This document shows positions 1-7,842 of a stretch of 49,000 nucleotides of DNA, piece after piece (the stretch's first letter is position 1; each line of letters starts with the position of its first letter). This DNA is from Bacteroidota bacterium (GTDB lineage: Bacteria > Bacteroidota > Bacteroidia > B-17B0 > Aurantibacillaceae): assembly GCA_013288015.1 (NCBI GenBank), contig JABDCR010000015.1, forward strand, positions 1-49,000, written 5' to 3'. The position numbers and the translations under genes are program-made. The notes below the pieces were generated by a model. That model did no database searches, had not been told where the DNA came from, and was given only the letters and a program-made list of their open reading frames with translations.

Positions 1-423
1 AAAACCATCATACTCTGAAGAACCAAATTCAAACGTAATGCTAATTTGACTACAAAGCGGAACAAAATCAAATGCAACGTAACAAACGTCATTAATAGAG
101 CCTGATACTATGGTGGCTAAATCAGGATCTTGAAAATTATTTCCAGTCATTTCAGAAACTATTTGTGCAGGCATTGAGGCATCAGAGGCATAGCCCGTAG
201 TTAAAATTATTCCATTTGTTACTCCTAACGTTGCGCCTGCATAAGTAAATGTACCCGCACCATTTGCACCACAATCAATAGTAGCATTTGATACAGAAAC
301 TCCGCTTCCCAATATTGTTTGAGCAAGCGTGGTAGCAATAGAATTATTAGTAACTGTTAATTGAGAAAAACCATTTACCCGTACTAATACAGAAAAAATT
401 AAAAAGAGTAAACTTTTTTTCAT
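1..423 (-). CDS. Choice-of-anchor L domain surface protein, N-terminal part (runs off the left edge)
   Basis: The minus strand is open from an ATG at 421-423 to the window edge, giving 141 residues with no stop. Residues 1-20 (MKKSLLFLIFSVLVRVNGFS) look like a signal peptide. The mature part opens with a pattern typical of choice-of-anchor L domains: a hydrophobic helix (LAQTILGSG), a VSNATIDCGANG strand pair, then GIILTTG and, further on, a DPDLATI segment and an FEFGSSEYDGF edge. In Bacteroidota these proteins are exported and usually end in a T9SS or gliding-associated C-terminal domain; that end lies outside the window, so the sorting route is inferred. It sits 45 bp upstream of the rlmD stop but is read on the same strand, after rlmD. 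The function of the mature protein is unknown. Confidence 0.75.
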   Translation of the reverse strand, partial: MKKSLLFLIFSVLVRVNGFSQLTVTNNSIATTLAQTILGSGVSVSNATIDCGANGAGTFTYAGATLGVTNGIILTTGYASDASMPAQIVSEMTGNNFQDPDLATIVSGSINDVCYVAFDFVPLCSQISITFEFGSSEYDGF

Positions 424-468
424 CAGAAAAAATAATTTAATCCTATAAAGATAATAAAAATTTAACGA

Positions 469-1875
469 TTATTTCAGTTTTAACAAAGCAACGCTTTCTA
501 CGTGCAAGGTTTGTGGAAACATATCTACTGCCTGCACTTTTAACACTTCGTATTTTTCGGCCAGCATAGCCACATCTCTTGACTGCGACGCAGTATTACA
601 GCTTACATATACAATTTTCGGGGGAGCCAATTCCAAAATTTTAGCTACTACGCTAGGGTGCATGCCCACACGAGGCGGGTCGGTTATAATAACATCAGGC
701 TTTCCATTAGCAGTAATAAATTCATCATTTAAAACATCTTTCATATCGCCCGCATAAAACGATGTGTTACCAATATTATTAATGCGTGCATTTTCTTTGG
801 CATCCTCTATGGCTTCGGGTACAGACTCCACTCCCACCACATGCTTGGCGTTTTTAGAAACAAACAAAGCAATAGTGCCAGTGCCGGTATATAAATCATA
901 TACCACTTCATCGCCCTTTAAATCAGCAAAATTTCGGGTAATTTTATATAGTTGATATGCCTGTTTTGAATTTGTTTGGTAAAAAGATTTTGGACCAATT
1001 TTAAATTTCAAACCCTCCATCTCCTCATACATAAATTCGTTACCACTAAAACACTGCACAGGCAAATCGTAAATAGTATCATTGCCTTTTTGATTTATTA
1101 CATACAACAAAGCCGTTATTTGAGGGAAAGTTTGTTTTACATGACTCAATAAGGCGTTTATTTTCTCAGCGTCATTATCATAAAAAGAGAACACGCACAT
1201 AACCTCGCCTGTTGTAGAAGTGCGTATAATAAGCGTACGCATTAAGCCTGCTTTATCTCTGATATTAAAAAAATCATAGCCTTGAGCAAGCGCAAACTTT
1301 TTTACTTCGTTACGTATTTGGTTAGATGGGTCGGGTTGTAAATGACAATGCTGCACATCCAGCACTTTATCAAATGCACCCGATACGTGAAAACCGCAAC
1401 CATTGTGATTTTCAATAACATCTTTATTTTTTACCTCTTCTGATGTGAGCCACTTTTTATTAGAAAAACCAAAATCCAGTTTGTTACGGTAGTAATAAAT
1501 CTCTTCGCAACCCAATATATCAAAGGTTTGCCCTACTTCCACTTTGGCCAATCTTTTAAAGGCGTTTACCACCTGATTTTGCTTGTAATGTAATTGCGCT
1601 TTGTAATTAAAATTTTGCCATTTGCAGCCACCACAAGTGCCAAAATGCTGGCAATGGGCTTCTACTCTATGTTCAGATGGTTTAACTAACTGAGTTATTT
1701 TAGCAAATCCAAATTTTCTTTTCTTTTTATACACATTAATGTTACATACATCACCCGGTACGGCACCTTCAACAAATACAACCCATTCATTTATTTTGGT
1801 AACACCTAATCCTTCTGATGATATGTCTACAATTTCAATATTCTCAAATGTCTGCTGCGTAAATTTTTTACTCAT
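469..1875 (-). CDS. rlmD: 23S rRNA (uracil-5-)-methyltransferase RlmD/RumA family
   Basis: This is a 468-residue TrmA/RumA-family SAM-dependent RNA m5U methyltransferase. An N-terminal TRAM domain (about residues 5-65) is followed by a [4Fe-4S] cluster site with C75, C81 and C84 (HFGTCGGC) and a probable fourth ligand C177. The Rossmann SAM motif is VYDLYTGTGT, the catalytic loop DPPRVGMHP, and the nucleophile C426 lies in YVSCNTAS. An upstream extension of 52 residues in the same frame is open, but it is unlike the family and runs through the preceding gene, so the start at 1873-1875 (MSKKFTQQTF) was chosen. That start overlaps the end of the upstream gene by 8 bp, which implies translational coupling. 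The exact target uridine (1939 or 747 by E. coli numbering) cannot be read from the sequence. Confidence 0.9.
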   Translation of the reverse strand: MSKKFTQQTFENIEIVDISSEGLGVTKINEWVVFVEGAVPGDVCNINVYKKKRKFGFAKITQLVKPSEHRVEAHCQHFGTCGGCKWQNFNYKAQLHYKQNQVVNAFKRLAKVEVGQTFDILGCEEIYYYRNKLDFGFSNKKWLTSEEVKNKDVIENHNGCGFHVSGAFDKVLDVQHCHLQPDPSNQIRNEVKKFALAQGYDFFNIRDKAGLMRTLIIRTSTTGEVMCVFSFYDNDAEKINALLSHVKQTFPQITALLYVINQKGNDTIYDLPVQCFSGNEFMYEEMEGLKFKIGPKSFYQTNSKQAYQLYKITRNFADLKGDEVVYDLYTGTGTIALFVSKNAKHVVGVESVPEAIEDAKENARINNIGNTSFYAGDMKDVLNDEFITANGKPDVIITDPPRVGMHPSVVAKILELAPPKIVYVSCNTASQSRDVAMLAEKYEVLKVQAVDMFPQTLHVESVALLKLK

Positions 1876-2686
1876 CTCCGTAAAATATAGGGCTAGGTTG
1901 TTTCTTTTTATTAGGCTGGTATAAAGGTTGTTGTGGTTGTCCTTCTTGTGGCATTTGCTGTTGCTGCTGTTGGCCACCTGCTTTGTATTTTCTATAATAA
2001 TACATAATAGGCGCATACAAATCGTAGCCATCGTGGGTTAAAATAAAATCGTTGTTTACACGCCAGGCGTATCGCCTAAAATCTTCGAAATTTATGGTTT
2101 CATCTTCGGTTAATTGCCTCAATATTTCGGGGTTAAATTTCTTGTTTACTTCTTCCTGAATTAAAATATCCTGAAATATTTGCTGCAGTTTACGTTGTTC
2201 TTTTCCCTTACGACTAAACTGGTCGTATAAAGCAGTTATAGGACTACTAAGAGCATCTATTCCTTTTGGGGCAGCATGCTGCTTAATGTAGCGCTTCATA
2301 TAATCAATCTCATTCGGTTTAATTTTATTAGCAACAACAGTAACACTTTGCATGCTAACCATCATGGTGTGCATTACAATTTTTACCGGTTTTTTCATGC
2401 TATCATTTAAGTTCTTAATAAGCGATACGGGATATTTTCTACGAGCATAACCTACATACTGAAAAGTAAGCGTATCGCCGTCTCCGGCAATGATGCTGAA
2501 TTTTCCATTATAATCGGTAATGGTTCCGTTACCGGTTTTTGAATTAAGGAGATACACATAAGGCATAACTGTTGTACTATCTTGTTCTACAACCGTTCCG
2601 CTTATAACATACTTACGCTCAGCTTTTTGAGAAAAGCCTTTACAAGCATACAATGCAGCAACTATAAATAAAATTTTCCTTATCAA
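1868..2686 (-). CDS. Exported protein with carboxypeptidase-regulatory-like beta-sandwich domain
   Basis: A 272-residue protein. Residues 1-20 form a signal peptide ending in FSQ, a common Bacteroidota cleavage context. Residues about 27-105 match the carboxypeptidase D regulatory-like fold seen at the start of TonB-dependent receptors and DUF5686 proteins: VISGTVVEQDSTTVMPYVYL, then GTITDYNGKFSI and GDTLTFQYVGY. The middle (110-225) is charged and helical, with no domain I can name. The C-terminus is low-complexity Q/P (QQQQQQMPQEGQPQQP), then a short basic tail. It is much shorter than DUF5686 proteins and has no visible barrel, so it is probably a periplasmic or surface-associated accessory protein. 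It is co-transcribed with rlmD (8-bp overlap) and divergent from dnaX. Confidence 0.75.
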   Translation of the reverse strand: MIRKILFIVAALYACKGFSQKAERKYVISGTVVEQDSTTVMPYVYLLNSKTGNGTITDYNGKFSIIAGDGDTLTFQYVGYARRKYPVSLIKNLNDSMKKPVKIVMHTMMVSMQSVTVVANKIKPNEIDYMKRYIKQHAAPKGIDALSSPITALYDQFSRKGKEQRKLQQIFQDILIQEEVNKKFNPEILRQLTEDETINFEDFRRYAWRVNNDFILTHDGYDLYAPIMYYYRKYKAGGQQQQQQMPQEGQPQQPLYQPNKKKQPSPIFYGDE

Positions 2687-2741
2687 AACTGCTTAAAAAT
2701 ACATTTAAAATCTTATCCACACTCGTTAAAAACTCACAACA

Positions 2742-2749
2742 CAAAAGTA
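2742..2749 (-). promoter_or_regulatory. Candidate -7 box for the 2686 exported-protein/rlmD operon
   Basis: The minus strand reads TACTTTTG, a full match to the Bacteroidota -7 consensus TAnnTTTG, 55 bp before the ATG at 2686. No clear TTG -33 element is seen, so this rests on the -7 match and position. Confidence 0.4.
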
Positions 2750-2761
2750 GCTTTTTAATAT

Positions 2762-2769
2762 TATCTTTG
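2762..2769 (+). promoter_or_regulatory. Candidate -7 box for dnaX
   Basis: TATCTTTG matches TAnnTTTG and ends only 9 bp before the dnaX ATG, so the transcript would have almost no leader. It lies 12 bp from the divergent box at 2742-2749, so the two promoters would share DNA. A -33 element is not obvious. Confidence 0.45.
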
Positions 2770-2778
2770 TGTGGATAG

Positions 2779-3921
2779 ATGGAAGAACCCTTTGTAGTAT
2801 CGGCGCGTAAGTATAGGCCTCAAACTTTTGAGACCGTTGTGGGGCAACAACATATTACCACTACACTTAAAAACGCCATTAAAAATAATCATTTGGCGCA
2901 AGCCTTTTTGTTTTGTGGTCCGCGTGGTGTAGGTAAAACTACTTGTGCCCGTATTTTAGCAAAAACCATCAATTGCTTTAACCTTACAGCAGAAACAGAA
3001 GCTTGCGACAAATGTGATAGTTGTACCTCGTTTAATAGTGGACAATCATTAAATGTATTTGAATTAGATGCTGCATCAAACAACTCGGTTGAAGATATTC
3101 GTAATTTAATTGACCAAGTGCGTTTTGCACCACAGCTAGGTTCGCATAAAGTGTATATAATAGACGAGGTTCACATGTTATCGTCTGCAGCATTCAATGC
3201 CTTCCTTAAAACACTGGAAGAGCCTCCTAAACATGCCATCTTTATTTTAGCTACTACCGAGAAGCATAAAATAATTCCTACCATTTTATCTCGTTGCCAA
3301 ATTTTTGATTTTAACAGGATTAAGTTAGATGATATATCTAACCACCTTGGATATATTGCCAAAAAAGAAGGCATTACAGCCGAAGATGAAGCCCTGCGAA
3401 TAATTGCCCAAAAGGCCGATGGCGGCTTACGCGATGCCTGCAGTATGTTTGACCAAATGGTAAGTTTTGGCGGAAACACCCTCACTTACAAAACAGTAAT
3501 TGAAAACCTGCATGTGCTTGATTACGATTATTATTTTAAAATAACTGATGCACTTAATACACAAAACACATCAACTGTTTTATTAACCTTTAATGAAATT
3601 TTAGATAACGGTTTTGACGGGCATCATTTTATTGCAGGTTTAGGAGAACATATACGCAACCTGTTAGTTTGTAAAGATGCTGCCACCATTCAGCTTTTAG
3701 AAGTAAGCGAAAATATTAAGCAGAAATATTTGCAGCAAGCACAAGGTTGTAGTACACAATTCCTTTTAAAATCCTTAGGCATTATTAATAGATGCGATAT
3801 AAGTTATAAAACAGCTAAAAATCAGCGATTGCAGGTAGAAATTGCATTACTGCAAATAAGTTATTTAAATGCCGCATCAATTGATGCGGAAAAAAAAAAG
3901 ATAGTGCAGAATCAGGCGTAG
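2779..3921 (+). CDS. dnaX: DNA polymerase III subunit gamma/tau, zero-frame (gamma-like) product
   Basis: The clamp-loader ATPase. The zero frame encodes 380 residues: AAA+ module with Walker A (GPRGVGKTT, 47-55), a four-cysteine zinc site (C66, C76, C79, C82), Walker B (VYIIDEVHML), the SRC arginine-finger motif after TTEKHKIIPTIL, a lid domain and a domain III helical bundle up to about 365. It ends at 3919-3921, 19 bases after a run of ten A (3890-3899), with a short tail (KKKIVQNQA). That tail is not family-like, whereas the -1 frame continues with a proline-rich linker and a conserved C-terminal domain. The zero-frame protein thus looks like gamma: a complete clamp-loader core without the tau-specific region. 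An 11-A reading would join both parts in one 578-residue tau. Confidence 0.93.
   Translation: MEEPFVVSARKYRPQTFETVVGQQHITTTLKNAIKNNHLAQAFLFCGPRGVGKTTCARILAKTINCFNLTAETEACDKCDSCTSFNSGQSLNVFELDAASNNSVEDIRNLIDQVRFAPQLGSHKVYIIDEVHMLSSAAFNAFLKTLEEPPKHAIFILATTEKHKIIPTILSRCQIFDFNRIKLDDISNHLGYIAKKEGITAEDEALRIIAQKADGGLRDACSMFDQMVSFGGNTLTYKTVIENLHVLDYDYYFKITDALNTQNTSTVLLTFNEILDNGFDGHHFIAGLGEHIRNLLVCKDAATIQLLEVSENIKQKYLQQAQGCSTQFLLKSLGIINRCDISYKTAKNQRLQVEIALLQISYLNAASIDAEKKKIVQNQA
3889..3900 (+). promoter_or_regulatory. dnaX slippery site: A10 run with in-phase A AAA AAG heptamer
   Basis: The zero-frame codons are GAA AAA AAA AAG. The last seven bases form A AAA AAG in the same phase as the E. coli dnaX frameshift heptamer, and the ten consecutive A residues also resemble the poly-A tract used for transcriptional slippage in Thermus dnaX. 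A shift to -1 (or one extra A in the transcript) enters an open frame to 4514. Only a weak stem is visible downstream (GGC GTA GCC at 3914-3922) and no upstream Shine-Dalgarno-like stimulator. A one-base homopolymer error in the assembly gives the same picture. Confidence 0.6.
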
Positions 3922-4514
3922 CCGAAAGTACCGTTTCATATACCCTTGAAGCTCCTAAGCAAGAGAAACCAAAAGTTCCTACTCCAAGCGTAACAGAAAC
4001 TCCTCAGCAAAAAACCACTACCAAACCAGTTGGTGCTTTTAAGGATTTAAACATTAGTGATGGCTTTAGGTTGAAACAAGCGCAACAAATTGTTGACCCA
4101 AACAAAACCGAATCTGCTGAAACAAAAACCAGCGTAAGTTATACCCAAGCATTTACTTTAGAACAGTTACATCAAAGTGTAGTTGATTATACAAAAAAAA
4201 TGCAGGAGCAGGGCAAAAAACAAATTGCGGTAATGCTTCGTCCTGAGGTTATATCCTTACAAAATGAAATTGAAATAATTGTTGGCATTGAAAACAAGGC
4301 ACAACAAGATGGCTTTGAACCAATGAAACAAGATTTTTTAGATCATGTGCGTAGAGCCTTAAATAACCAAACCATTACCATGCGAATGGAAGAAAAGGCT
4401 GCCGACCCAACCAAAAGAGCTTATTCCCCATCTGAAAAATTTGAAACCATGTTGCTTAAAAACCCAGCCCTGCTAACTTTAAAAAACAGATTGGGCATGG
4501 AGTTAGACTACTAA
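3900..4514 (+). CDS. dnaX: DNA polymerase III tau C-terminal region, in the -1 frame relative to dnaX
   Basis: From the G at 3900 the -1 frame is open to the stop at 4512-4514. It encodes a linker rich in K, P, T and E (about 50 residues, including KQEKPKVPTPSVTETPQQK), then a folded domain with FTLEQLHQSVVDYTKKM and conserved charged helices to the end (LKNRLGMELDY). An internal TTG at 4071 exists, but independent translation seems unlikely because the linker upstream is also clearly coding. In Bacteroidota, tau proteins carry such a C-terminal domain, presumably for binding the polymerase or helicase. It ends with its stop codon overlapping that of the convergent phbB-like gene by 4 bp. Production needs the frameshift at 3889-3900 or a corrected base. 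Confidence 0.8.
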   Translation, partial: DSAESGVAESTVSYTLEAPKQEKPKVPTPSVTETPQQKTTTKPVGAFKDLNISDGFRLKQAQQIVDPNKTESAETKTSVSYTQAFTLEQLHQSVVDYTKKMQEQGKKQIAVMLRPEVISLQNEIEIIVGIENKAQQDGFEPMKQDFLDHVRRALNNQTITMRMEEKAADPTKRAYSPSEKFETMLLKNPALLTLKNRLGMELDY

Positions 4515-5257
4515 TGTACGTGTTGTCCGCCGTTGATAGAATAATTAGCCCCTGTTATAAAGCTTGATTTATCTGACGCAAGGAAGGAAACTAAATGTGC
4601 TACCTCTTCTGTTCCACCCAATCTTCCCATAGGCACTTGTGCTACAATTTGGTTAAGTACTTTTTCGGGTACCGCCATAACCATATCAGTTGCTATATAA
4701 CCCGGTGAAATGGTGTTTACTGTAATGCCAAACTTAGCAACTTCCATAGCTAGGCTTTTAGTAAAGCCATGCATGCCTGCTTTTGCAGCACTATAATTAG
4801 TTTGTCCAAATTGCCCGCGTTGTCCATTAACTGATGATATATTTATTACACGTCCAAATTTTCTATCCATCATGCCTTGTAAAACATTACGAGTACAATT
4901 AAACACACTATTTAAGTTAGTACTTATAACTGCATTCCAATCATCCTTAGTCATATTGATAAGGCGCATATCGCGGGTTATGCCTGCGTTATTTACCAAT
5001 GTATCAACAGGGCCAATATCGGTTTCAATTTTTTTAATCATCTCGGCCGTGCTATCAAAATCACTAACATCACCATAAAATAATTCTACATGACAATTAT
5101 CTTTTTTCATGTCAGCCAACCAAGGCTCCGATTTTTCTTTGCTGCGGTAGTTACCCACTACATGGTAACCATCTTCAAATAATTTTTTGCACATAGCTGT
5201 GCCCAATCCACCTGTTGCGCCAGTTACTAAAACAACGCGTTTATTCTGCTTATCCAT
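4511..5257 (-). CDS. phbB: Acetoacetyl-CoA reductase / 3-oxoacyl-ACP reductase family SDR
   Basis: A 248-residue classical short-chain dehydrogenase, NAD(P)-binding motif TGATGGLG at 12-19, NNAG at 89-92, catalytic S142, Y155 and K159 (YSAAK). The block SSVNGQRGQFGQTNYSAAKA and the ending NGGQH are characteristic of PhbB-type acetoacetyl-CoA reductases rather than FabG, so reduction of acetoacetyl-CoA to 3-hydroxybutyryl-CoA is the best guess. No polyhydroxyalkanoate synthase or thiolase is nearby, so a role in storage-polymer synthesis is not shown. It lies 21 bp after the YbbR gene and is the last gene of the minus-strand block; its stop overlaps that of dnaX. Confidence 0.85.
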   Translation of the reverse strand: MDKQNKRVVLVTGATGGLGTAMCKKLFEDGYHVVGNYRSKEKSEPWLADMKKDNCHVELFYGDVSDFDSTAEMIKKIETDIGPVDTLVNNAGITRDMRLINMTKDDWNAVISTNLNSVFNCTRNVLQGMMDRKFGRVINISSVNGQRGQFGQTNYSAAKAGMHGFTKSLAMEVAKFGITVNTISPGYIATDMVMAVPEKVLNQIVAQVPMGRLGGTEEVAHLVSFLASDKSSFITGANYSINGGQHVH

Positions 5258-5278
5258 TCCACAAATTTACATCCGAAG

Positions 5279-6262
5279 TTATTGTTTTCGGATGACAAAT
5301 TCAACTTTTTGAGGTGATATTTGTGTTATCTTACTGTCAATAATAGATGAAGAAACGGTTACAGTAAGTTTTTCTTTTTGATTAACTGTTTGTTTAAAAT
5401 CTACAAAAGCCTTGATAGTTGATGCATTCAGGCTATCAAACAAATTATAAGGAACTGTTATAGTTACATTTACAGTGGCAGGAAATGTTTTAACACTTGT
5501 GTTTACAGGTGCATTTAAAACCTGAACTGGCAGCTGAATTGTTTTTTGCGCATATTCGTCTAGGTTAATTTGCAGCGTAACTTTTTGAGCGGATAGAGCT
5601 ACTAAACCATCTAGCTCTTCGGGCAACTGAATATCAGTTTGCTGTTCTACTTTTTGATTTAAATTATTCAAAACCAGCTTTTCAGTATAAAGCGTATCTA
5701 TTTTAGCAAGTGTTGCGCTATCAGAACTTATCGTAATATATTGAGGGATAACTTTTATGCGTTTAAAAATGCCCTGCGGAATATTGTAATTTATTTGCAC
5801 CTGCGGTTTTATAAACACTTTTTTGGTAAATGTTTTCCCGAAAATAAAATGGATGCTATCGGGTTTTACTTTTATTAAATCTACATCCGTATTTAGTAGT
5901 TTAGATAGATTGCCAATAAAGGCAACTGTGTTTATAGCTGTATTTCCCGAAAGCGATTTTTTGCTAGTTACCGCGCTAACATCAATGGTAATTTCGGCAA
6001 TAGATTTTTTTACCAACAGCATTAAAAGCTTGGCACCACTTGTTTTTATATCTGCCATAATATAGGGAGGCAGTTTATTTACAATGCGCTTACCAACCGG
6101 GTAGTTTACAAACTTAACCGGTATAGCAACCGTACGGGTATAACTACGGTTTAAGGCAGATATAAGCCACAAAAAAGCAGAGATTAAAAGACATATAAAA
6201 AAAGAAAATATCCTGCGTGTAGGATATTTTCTTTTTATGCTTGATACATCTTTGTTTTGCAA
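5279..6262 (-). CDS. YbbR-like domain protein
   Basis: A 327-residue protein with one N-terminal membrane anchor (RIFSFFICLLISAFLWLISALN, about 18-39) followed by tandem YbbR-like repeats of extracytoplasmic beta structure (for example PVKFVNYPVG, then VQINYNIPQGIFKRIKVIPQ, and a last unit ending KVEFVIRKQ). In Firmicutes YbbR/CdaR regulates the di-AMP cyclase, but in Bacteroidota this gene usually travels with yajC and DUF1573, as here, and its role is not established. It starts 8 bp after the yajC stop. Confidence 0.85.
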   Translation of the reverse strand: MQNKDVSSIKRKYPTRRIFSFFICLLISAFLWLISALNRSYTRTVAIPVKFVNYPVGKRIVNKLPPYIMADIKTSGAKLLMLLVKKSIAEITIDVSAVTSKKSLSGNTAINTVAFIGNLSKLLNTDVDLIKVKPDSIHFIFGKTFTKKVFIKPQVQINYNIPQGIFKRIKVIPQYITISSDSATLAKIDTLYTEKLVLNNLNQKVEQQTDIQLPEELDGLVALSAQKVTLQINLDEYAQKTIQLPVQVLNAPVNTSVKTFPATVNVTITVPYNLFDSLNASTIKAFVDFKQTVNQKEKLTVTVSSSIIDSKITQISPQKVEFVIRKQ

Positions 6263-6270
6263 AACAAAAA

Positions 6271-6609
6271 TTATTTTGCTTCGGCGTTGATGCCTACAGT
6301 GTTATCAACCGATAAAGCTGTTTTCGAAATTTTTAATCTGTTACCACCTTCAACTTCAATGGTAAAAGTAGTGTCATTTATTTCGGCAATTTTACCATGT
6401 ATGCCACCAATGGTAACAATTTTGTCTCCTTTTTTAATTTCGGCCATAAATTTTTTAGCTTCTTTTTGCTTTTTCATTTGCGGACGAATCATAAAAAAAT
6501 AAAATACTACTACTATTAGTACTAAAGGTAAAAAGCTTTGAATAGAACCCATTACACCACCACCCGCTGCCGGTGCTGCTGCATCTAATAACATAAAAGT
6601 TGTTTGCAT
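6271..6609 (-). CDS. yajC: Preprotein translocase subunit YajC
   Basis: A 112-residue protein with the family's short N-terminal segment, a single transmembrane helix ([20 protein letters not shown], about 26-45) ending in the diagnostic FFMIRPQ.K..K pattern, then a soluble SH3-like domain ([17 protein letters not shown]). It is part of the SecDF-YajC membrane complex that assists Sec export. It lies between the DUF1573 lipoprotein (31 bp upstream) and ybbR (8 bp downstream), the usual Bacteroidota order. Confidence 0.95.
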   Translation of the reverse strand: MQTTFMLLDAAAPAAGGGVMGSIQSFLPLVLIVVVFYFFMIRPQMKKQKEAKKFMAEIKKGDKIVTIGGIHGKIAEINDTTFTIEVEGGNRLKISKTALSVDNTVGINAEAK

Positions 6610-6640
6610 GTTTTGTCTTATTTATTTAATTGATAATTGA

Positions 6641-7111
6641 TTACTTTTTTTCTGGTGATTCACTCGGTACAATTACATTGCCTGTAATAGTAATAAAAAC
6701 AGTATTAGGCTCGCAGTTAGTAAGTACGCTTACACTTTTATTTATCATCCCCTGTTTACCATTGCTATCAAACACTACATCAATAGTGCCTGTTCCACCC
6801 GGTGCAATGGGCTCTTTAGTTGGTTCGGCAATGGTACAACCACAGCTTCCTTTAGCTGATGTGATAATTAGATTCGATTTCCCCTCGTTAGTAAAAGTGA
6901 ATTTATGCGACACTTTTTCACCTTGTATAATCTTCCCAAAATCGTAAGTGCCTTCGGCAAACTTAATAACGGGTAATTTATCTTTATCAACTTTACCGTT
7001 AGCAGTACCCGAGAAGTTTACTATCTCTCCATTAATTTTTCCGTCTTTCTCACTTTTATTTCCGCAAGAAAAAAGAACGACAGTGCTTATAAGTACAATT
7101 AATTTCTTCAT
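6641..7111 (-). CDS. DUF1573 domain lipoprotein
   Basis: A 156-residue protein. The start at 7109-7111 gives a lipoprotein signal peptide (MKKLIVLISTVVLFSC, lipobox Cys 16). The frame is open 18 codons further upstream, but the candidate -7 box lies inside that extension, so the shorter form is preferred. Residues about 45-150 form the DUF1573 immunoglobulin-like domain: FDFGKI-type strand (YDFGKIIQGEKVSHKFTFTN), then the hallmark SCGCTIAEPTKEPIAPGGTG and VVFDSNGKQG. Members are exported and abundant in Bacteroidota; their function is unknown. It is the first gene of the DUF1573-yajC-ybbR-phbB unit. Confidence 0.85.
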   Translation of the reverse strand: MKKLIVLISTVVLFSCGNKSEKDGKINGEIVNFSGTANGKVDKDKLPVIKFAEGTYDFGKIIQGEKVSHKFTFTNEGKSNLIITSAKGSCGCTIAEPTKEPIAPGGTGTIDVVFDSNGKQGMINKSVSVLTNCEPNTVFITITGNVIVPSESPEKK

Positions 7112-7126
7112 TACAAAAAATTTTGG

Positions 7127-7134
7127 CAAAGATA
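7127..7134 (-). promoter_or_regulatory. Candidate -7 box for the DUF1573-yajC-ybbR unit
   Basis: The minus strand reads TATCTTTG, a full match to TAnnTTTG, 15 bp before the chosen ATG. It supports the short start of the DUF1573 gene. A matching -33 element is not clear. Confidence 0.45.
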
Positions 7135-7171
7135 GAAAACAATTCAGTTTTACATAACCCACCAATGATGT

Positions 7172-7179
7172 TATATTTG
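7172..7179 (+). promoter_or_regulatory. Candidate -7 box for the LysE-lnt operon
   Basis: TATATTTG matches TAnnTTTG and lies 24 bp before the ATG at 7204. It is paired divergently with the box at 7127-7134, 37 bp apart. Confidence 0.45.
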
Positions 7180-7203
7180 TGAAGAAATTAAAGCGTAAAT
7201 TTT

Positions 7204-7842
7204 ATGTTTTCGGCCATTTATGAAGGAATTTTACTGGGTATTTTTGTAGCCTTTTCAATAGGCCCTTCGTTTTTTGCGCTAATTAATACCGGCATTCATC
7301 ATGGCTTTAAATCGGGGGCAGCAGTAGCTTTTGGTATTTTACTCAGCGATTTATTTTTTGTTTTTATAACTGTATCGCTTATCCATTTCGGTATGGCCGA
7401 TTTAATTAGCAATCCTAAGCACCAAGCCTTTATGGGTGTTATTGGGGGCATTGTATTGATTGTTTATGGTGTAGTGCATTTTATACAAAAAGAAGCTAAA
7501 AATCAGGCAGAAACAGAAATTGAAATAAAATCACCTAAAGTTTTTGCACTAATTGTAAAGGGCTTTTTTTTAAACCTTTTTAACCCATTTGTTTGGATTT
7601 TTTGGATGGCTACATCTACTGCTATCAGTAGCAAGTATGAGTTTCATATATCACGCATTATTGTGTTTTATATATCTACTTTAAGTGTGGTAATTTCTAC
7701 TGATTTACTTAAAACCTTTGTAGGACATAAGATAAAAAAATGGCTTAACGCAACTGTATTAAGGCGTATACGTCATGTTACGGGTGGCTTGCTTATTGCA
7801 TTTGGTTTATATTTAATTTATAAAGTGTTTTTTCTACATTAA
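7204..7842 (+). CDS. LysE/RhtB-family amino-acid exporter
   Basis: A 212-residue membrane protein with about six transmembrane helices. The N-terminal segment (GILLGIFVAFSIGPSFFALI, residues 7-26) holds the family's conserved glycine and GP pair in helix 1, and helices follow at about 36-60, 70-92, 112-135, 145-165 and 185-205. LysE/RhtB proteins export amino acids or their derivatives by proton exchange; the substrate cannot be read from sequence. Its stop directly abuts the ATG of lnt, so the two are co-transcribed. Confidence 0.85.
   Translation: MFSAIYEGILLGIFVAFSIGPSFFALINTGIHHGFKSGAAVAFGILLSDLFFVFITVSLIHFGMADLISNPKHQAFMGVIGGIVLIVYGVVHFIQKEAKNQAETEIEIKSPKVFALIVKGFFLNLFNPFVWIFWMATSTAISSKYEFHISRIIVFYISTLSVVISTDLLKTFVGHKIKKWLNATVLRRIRHVTGGLLIAFGLYLIYKVFFLH

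Noticed and set aside
4071-4514. Separate 147-residue gene starting at the TTG at 4071
   Set aside because: The same frame is open and tau-like back to the A10 run, so this is the end of dnaX rather than an independent gene.
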